Assembly: GCA_964017065.1 (NCBI GenBank)
Contig: OZ024784.1
Span: 7,173,152-7,237,151, forward strand
Length of the DNA stretch: 64,000 nt
Direction of reading: 5' to 3'
Origin: Haliclona indistincta
Taxonomy: Eukaryota; Porifera; Demospongiae; Haplosclerida; Chalinidae
The translations under genes were made by a program, and so were the position numbers. The notes below the pieces were generated by a model. The model ran no database searches. It saw only the letters and a list, made by a program, of their open reading frames with translations, and was not told where the DNA came from. Of the stretch, positions 61,473-64,000 are shown piece after piece. Every line of letters starts with the position of its first letter. The first letter of the stretch is position 1.

Positions 61473-64000
61473 CCTCACACTCATGCACTCGCACGCTAGT
61501 TACAGGAAGTCATTATGTGTTTAGAAGGCACTAAGTATCCAATAGGGATAGCCCCATCAGCTTATGTGTGTTATAGATCAGCCTGTCGATATTGAGTAGG
61601 ACTCTGCACTAAGTAAACCTTTCTGTGACTAATGACTAATAGTTTGTTAGAACACTACAACTATCACCCTGTGCCAAGTGCACTGATCTTTTTTGTATGT
61701 TGCTTATGTTGGTGTGTTTATGCATTCTTTGAGAGGCTTGATAGAGGGTACTGTTTAGTCAACATTTGCTAGTCAGCCATTTCTAAATGATCTTGGCATC
61801 CCAGTTAGCTGACAATACAGTATGCTACATTAGCAGCCTGTTGCTACATGTGTGTTGTGCAATGACATATTGTCACTTTGTGTGTTGATATTGTGTACTA
61901 AGTTTTCCCTCTTCCTTCCTCAGAGAATGGTTCACTGCTAGATGACCCAGCTGATAGAGGACTTAGTCCTGATAGTAGCAATCATTCACTTACTCCTGAT
62001 CGTCGCTGGCAGAGTTTAGAGAATCTCACAGATCCCCTGGACTCTGATCCTGATCTCTACATTGTCAAGCATGACTATCTCACTAATCAGCAAGGACAGC
62101 TCTCTATTCACAAGGGGGACAAGATTAAGGTTACTAGGATCAGTGAAAATGGTGACTGGTGTCATGGAGAAGATGCCTCAGGTAATATGGGTTGGCTGCC
62201 AGCATCTTACATAGCTAAACTGGACAGCCTCGAGAAGCACTCCTGGTTCTTTGGTGGGATCACCCGTGCCGAGGCAGAGCTTGTTCTTAGTTCTGGGATC
62301 AATGGCAGTTTCTTGATACGAGAGAGTGAGAGCAAGAGAGGCCAGTACTCTATATCGCTACGCTATGATGGCCGTGTGTTCCACTATCGTGTACACACAT
62401 GCAGTGTAACTAACAAGTGCTATGTGACGCCTGAGTCTAAGTTTGATACTTTGATGGAACTTGTGAAGCATCACTGTAAGAACTCTGATGGGCTGACAAC
62501 CACACTACACTATCCAGCTCCTAACCCTAAGAAGCCTCCTGTGTACAGTATGTCACCAGATGATTTTGATGAGTGGGAGTTTGACCGAGCGAACCTTGAA
62601 ATGGGTCAGAAGCTTGGAGGAGGTCAATATGGAGAGGTGTATAGAGCGGTCATCAAGGGCCGTAATATTACTGTGGCTGTGAAGACTTTCAGGGTGAGTA
62701 TGTGGGTATTAGTGCCTTACTGTGTGTGAGCTGTATATTATTATTATACATAATAGGAGGAGACCACAGATGCCACAGAGTTCCTGAAGGAGGCTCAGGT
62801 AATGAAGAGAGTGAAGCATCCTAACCTGGTTCAGCTACTGGGGGTGTGTACCAAAGACTTACCTTTCTTCATCATCACGGAGTACATGCAGAAAGGAAAC
62901 TTGCTTGACTTGTTGAGAGGACCAGAGGGAAGAGAGCTACAAGCTGTCACTTTGGTGTACATGTCACAACAGGTTGCCTCTGCTATGGCCTACCTTGAGA
63001 GCTTGAACATGATCCATCGGTGAGACGGTGATGTGTATAGAAAACTGTTGTTGTATGTTCAGTTTCTGCCACAATGTTGACATTACTGGTATGTGTTTCC
63101 CTACAGTGATCTAGCTGCAAGGAACTGTCTTGTTGGAGAGCACTACCTGGTGAAAGTTGCTGATTTTGGGCTAAGTAGGCTAATGGAGAGTGATATCTAC
63201 AATGCTAGAGAAGGAGCCAAGTTCCCTATCAAGTGGACTGCACCTGAGTCATTGGCTTATAACAAGTTTTCACTCAAATCAGATATTTGGGGTTAGTTTG
63301 TGTGAGCGGTGGATGACGACAATTTTACCATGCATTTTTAGCATTTGGTGTGTTGCTATGGGAGCTAGCCACATATGGCATGTCACCCTATCCTGGGGTA
63401 GAGCTGTCTCAAGTGTACGAGCTGTTGGAGACTGGCTATCGTATGCAGAGTCCTGAAGGATGTCCGGCTGCTATTTACGAGATGATGAAACGATGTAAAT
63501 CTTTCATTTTCTCTTTCCTTCATTCCTTTTTTGTTTCATAGGTTGGGAGTGGTTACCTGAGGACAGACCGTCCTTCACTGAACTATCTACTCAGCTCAAT
63601 GCTATGTCAAATATCAACGAAAGTAAGTACATATGTAGACTATTGATCATCATTGTCGTTATGCTCATCAGCTGTGGATGCCACACTCAGAGGTGACTCG
63701 CCTCCAAGAGTGGACAGCATATCAGTAGGAGGCGGAGCTAGTCAAGACTCTATTCAGTCAGCTCACAGTCCTATCCCACGCCCTCCTCTCACAGTTGCTA
63801 ATGGCAACAATGTCACTCATTCACCACGATCACACAGACACAGAGAGCTACCACCAGTACCAGCTCCTAGTCATGCCTCCAGTCATGCACCAGAACTGCC
63901 TCCTGAGATTCCCTCTAGGCACCACTCCTCTTCCTCTGCTGCTCCTCTTCATCTTCCTCCTCCACGTCATGCTGTCAGACCTGATGCCTCACATGCCCGT
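60730..64000 (+). CDS. ABL1: ABL-family tyrosine kinase, 5' part (gene runs off the window)
   Basis: A non-receptor kinase acting on actin and adhesion signalling. Exons: 60730-60907, 61924-62693, 62757-63019, 63107-63291, 63342-63494, 63542-63622 and 63672 onward; all joins are in phase. MGNKQASSS is a myristoylation-type start, as in ABL isoform b. SH3: [18 protein letters not shown] and [21 protein letters not shown]2: [21 protein letters not shown] and [14 protein letters not shown]. Kinase: GGGQYGEVY loop, VAVKTF lysine, gatekeeper Thr in [26 protein letters not shown], activation-loop Tyr in [15 protein letters not shown], and [12 protein letters not shown]. All catalytic residues are present, so it should be active. 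A proline-rich tail ([19 protein letters not shown]) begins and is cut at 64000; the actin-binding end is not visible. ABL1 versus ABL2 cannot be told apart and is probably one ancestral gene. Confidence 0.95.
60908..61923 (+). other. First coding-region intron of ABL (1,016 bp)
   Basis: Bounded by CCTG|gtaaaa and cttcctcag|AGAATGG; the exons join in frame to [10 protein letters not shown]. It is the longest intron of the visible ABL gene and holds a CA repeat. First introns often hold enhancers, but no specific element is recognised. Confidence 0.8.
61414..61471 (+). repeat. (CA)n microsatellite in ABL intron
   Basis: A run of about 29 CA units without interruption inside the long ABL intron. 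Confidence 0.97.

Overview
This is eukaryotic, animal nuclear DNA. It encodes metazoan multidomain proteins: alpha-spectrin, a DOK-type docking protein, a TGF-beta ligand, Crumbs, an ABL kinase and a CLOCK-like bHLH-PAS factor. Genes are split by very short introns (many about 45-70 bp) with AT-rich spacers. Very short introns, closely packed genes and this gene set suggest an early-branching animal, most likely a demosponge of the Amphimedon type. That assignment is inference; no species marker was tested.

Layout from left to right: an unidentified, possibly myristoylated protein (-); alpha-spectrin (-); a PH-PTB DOK-like adaptor (+); SLC9C-type voltage-sensor/cNMP-binding Na+/H+ exchanger (-); TGF-beta-like ligand (+); STKLD1-like pseudokinase with ARM-like repeats (-); a small unknown basic protein (-); ABCF1 (+); a giant Crumbs with about 90 EGF modules, several LamG domains and a tail ending ERLI (-); mitochondrial processing peptidase alpha (+); QSOX sulfhydryl oxidase (-); CLOCK-like transcription factor (-); GH29 alpha-L-fucosidase homologue (-); ABL tyrosine kinase (+, cut by the window end).

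Ten of the fourteen genes sit in five head-to-head pairs (spectrin/DOK, SLC9C/TGF-beta, unknown/ABCF1, Crumbs/PMPCA, fucosidase/ABL). Their start codons are about 0.1-0.45 kb apart, so shared divergent promoters are likely. The 3' ends of converging genes are also only about 130-290 bp apart.

There is no single pathway or operon. Several products relate functionally: spectrin and Crumbs belong to the cortical/apical polarity machinery, DOK proteins are known substrates of ABL-type kinases, and the TGF-beta ligand, QSOX and Crumbs are secretory-pathway proteins.

The most unusual items are: a fucosidase homologue that appears to have lost key catalytic residues; a giant Crumbs with an 8.7-kb exon, three identical 114-bp EGF units and recurrent acidic-Gly-Ser-Gly loops; an intron of PMPCA built almost wholly from mixed 24-bp and 15-bp satellite units; two MITE-like inverted-repeat insertions; and a 74-bp near-perfect palindrome in a fucosidase intron.
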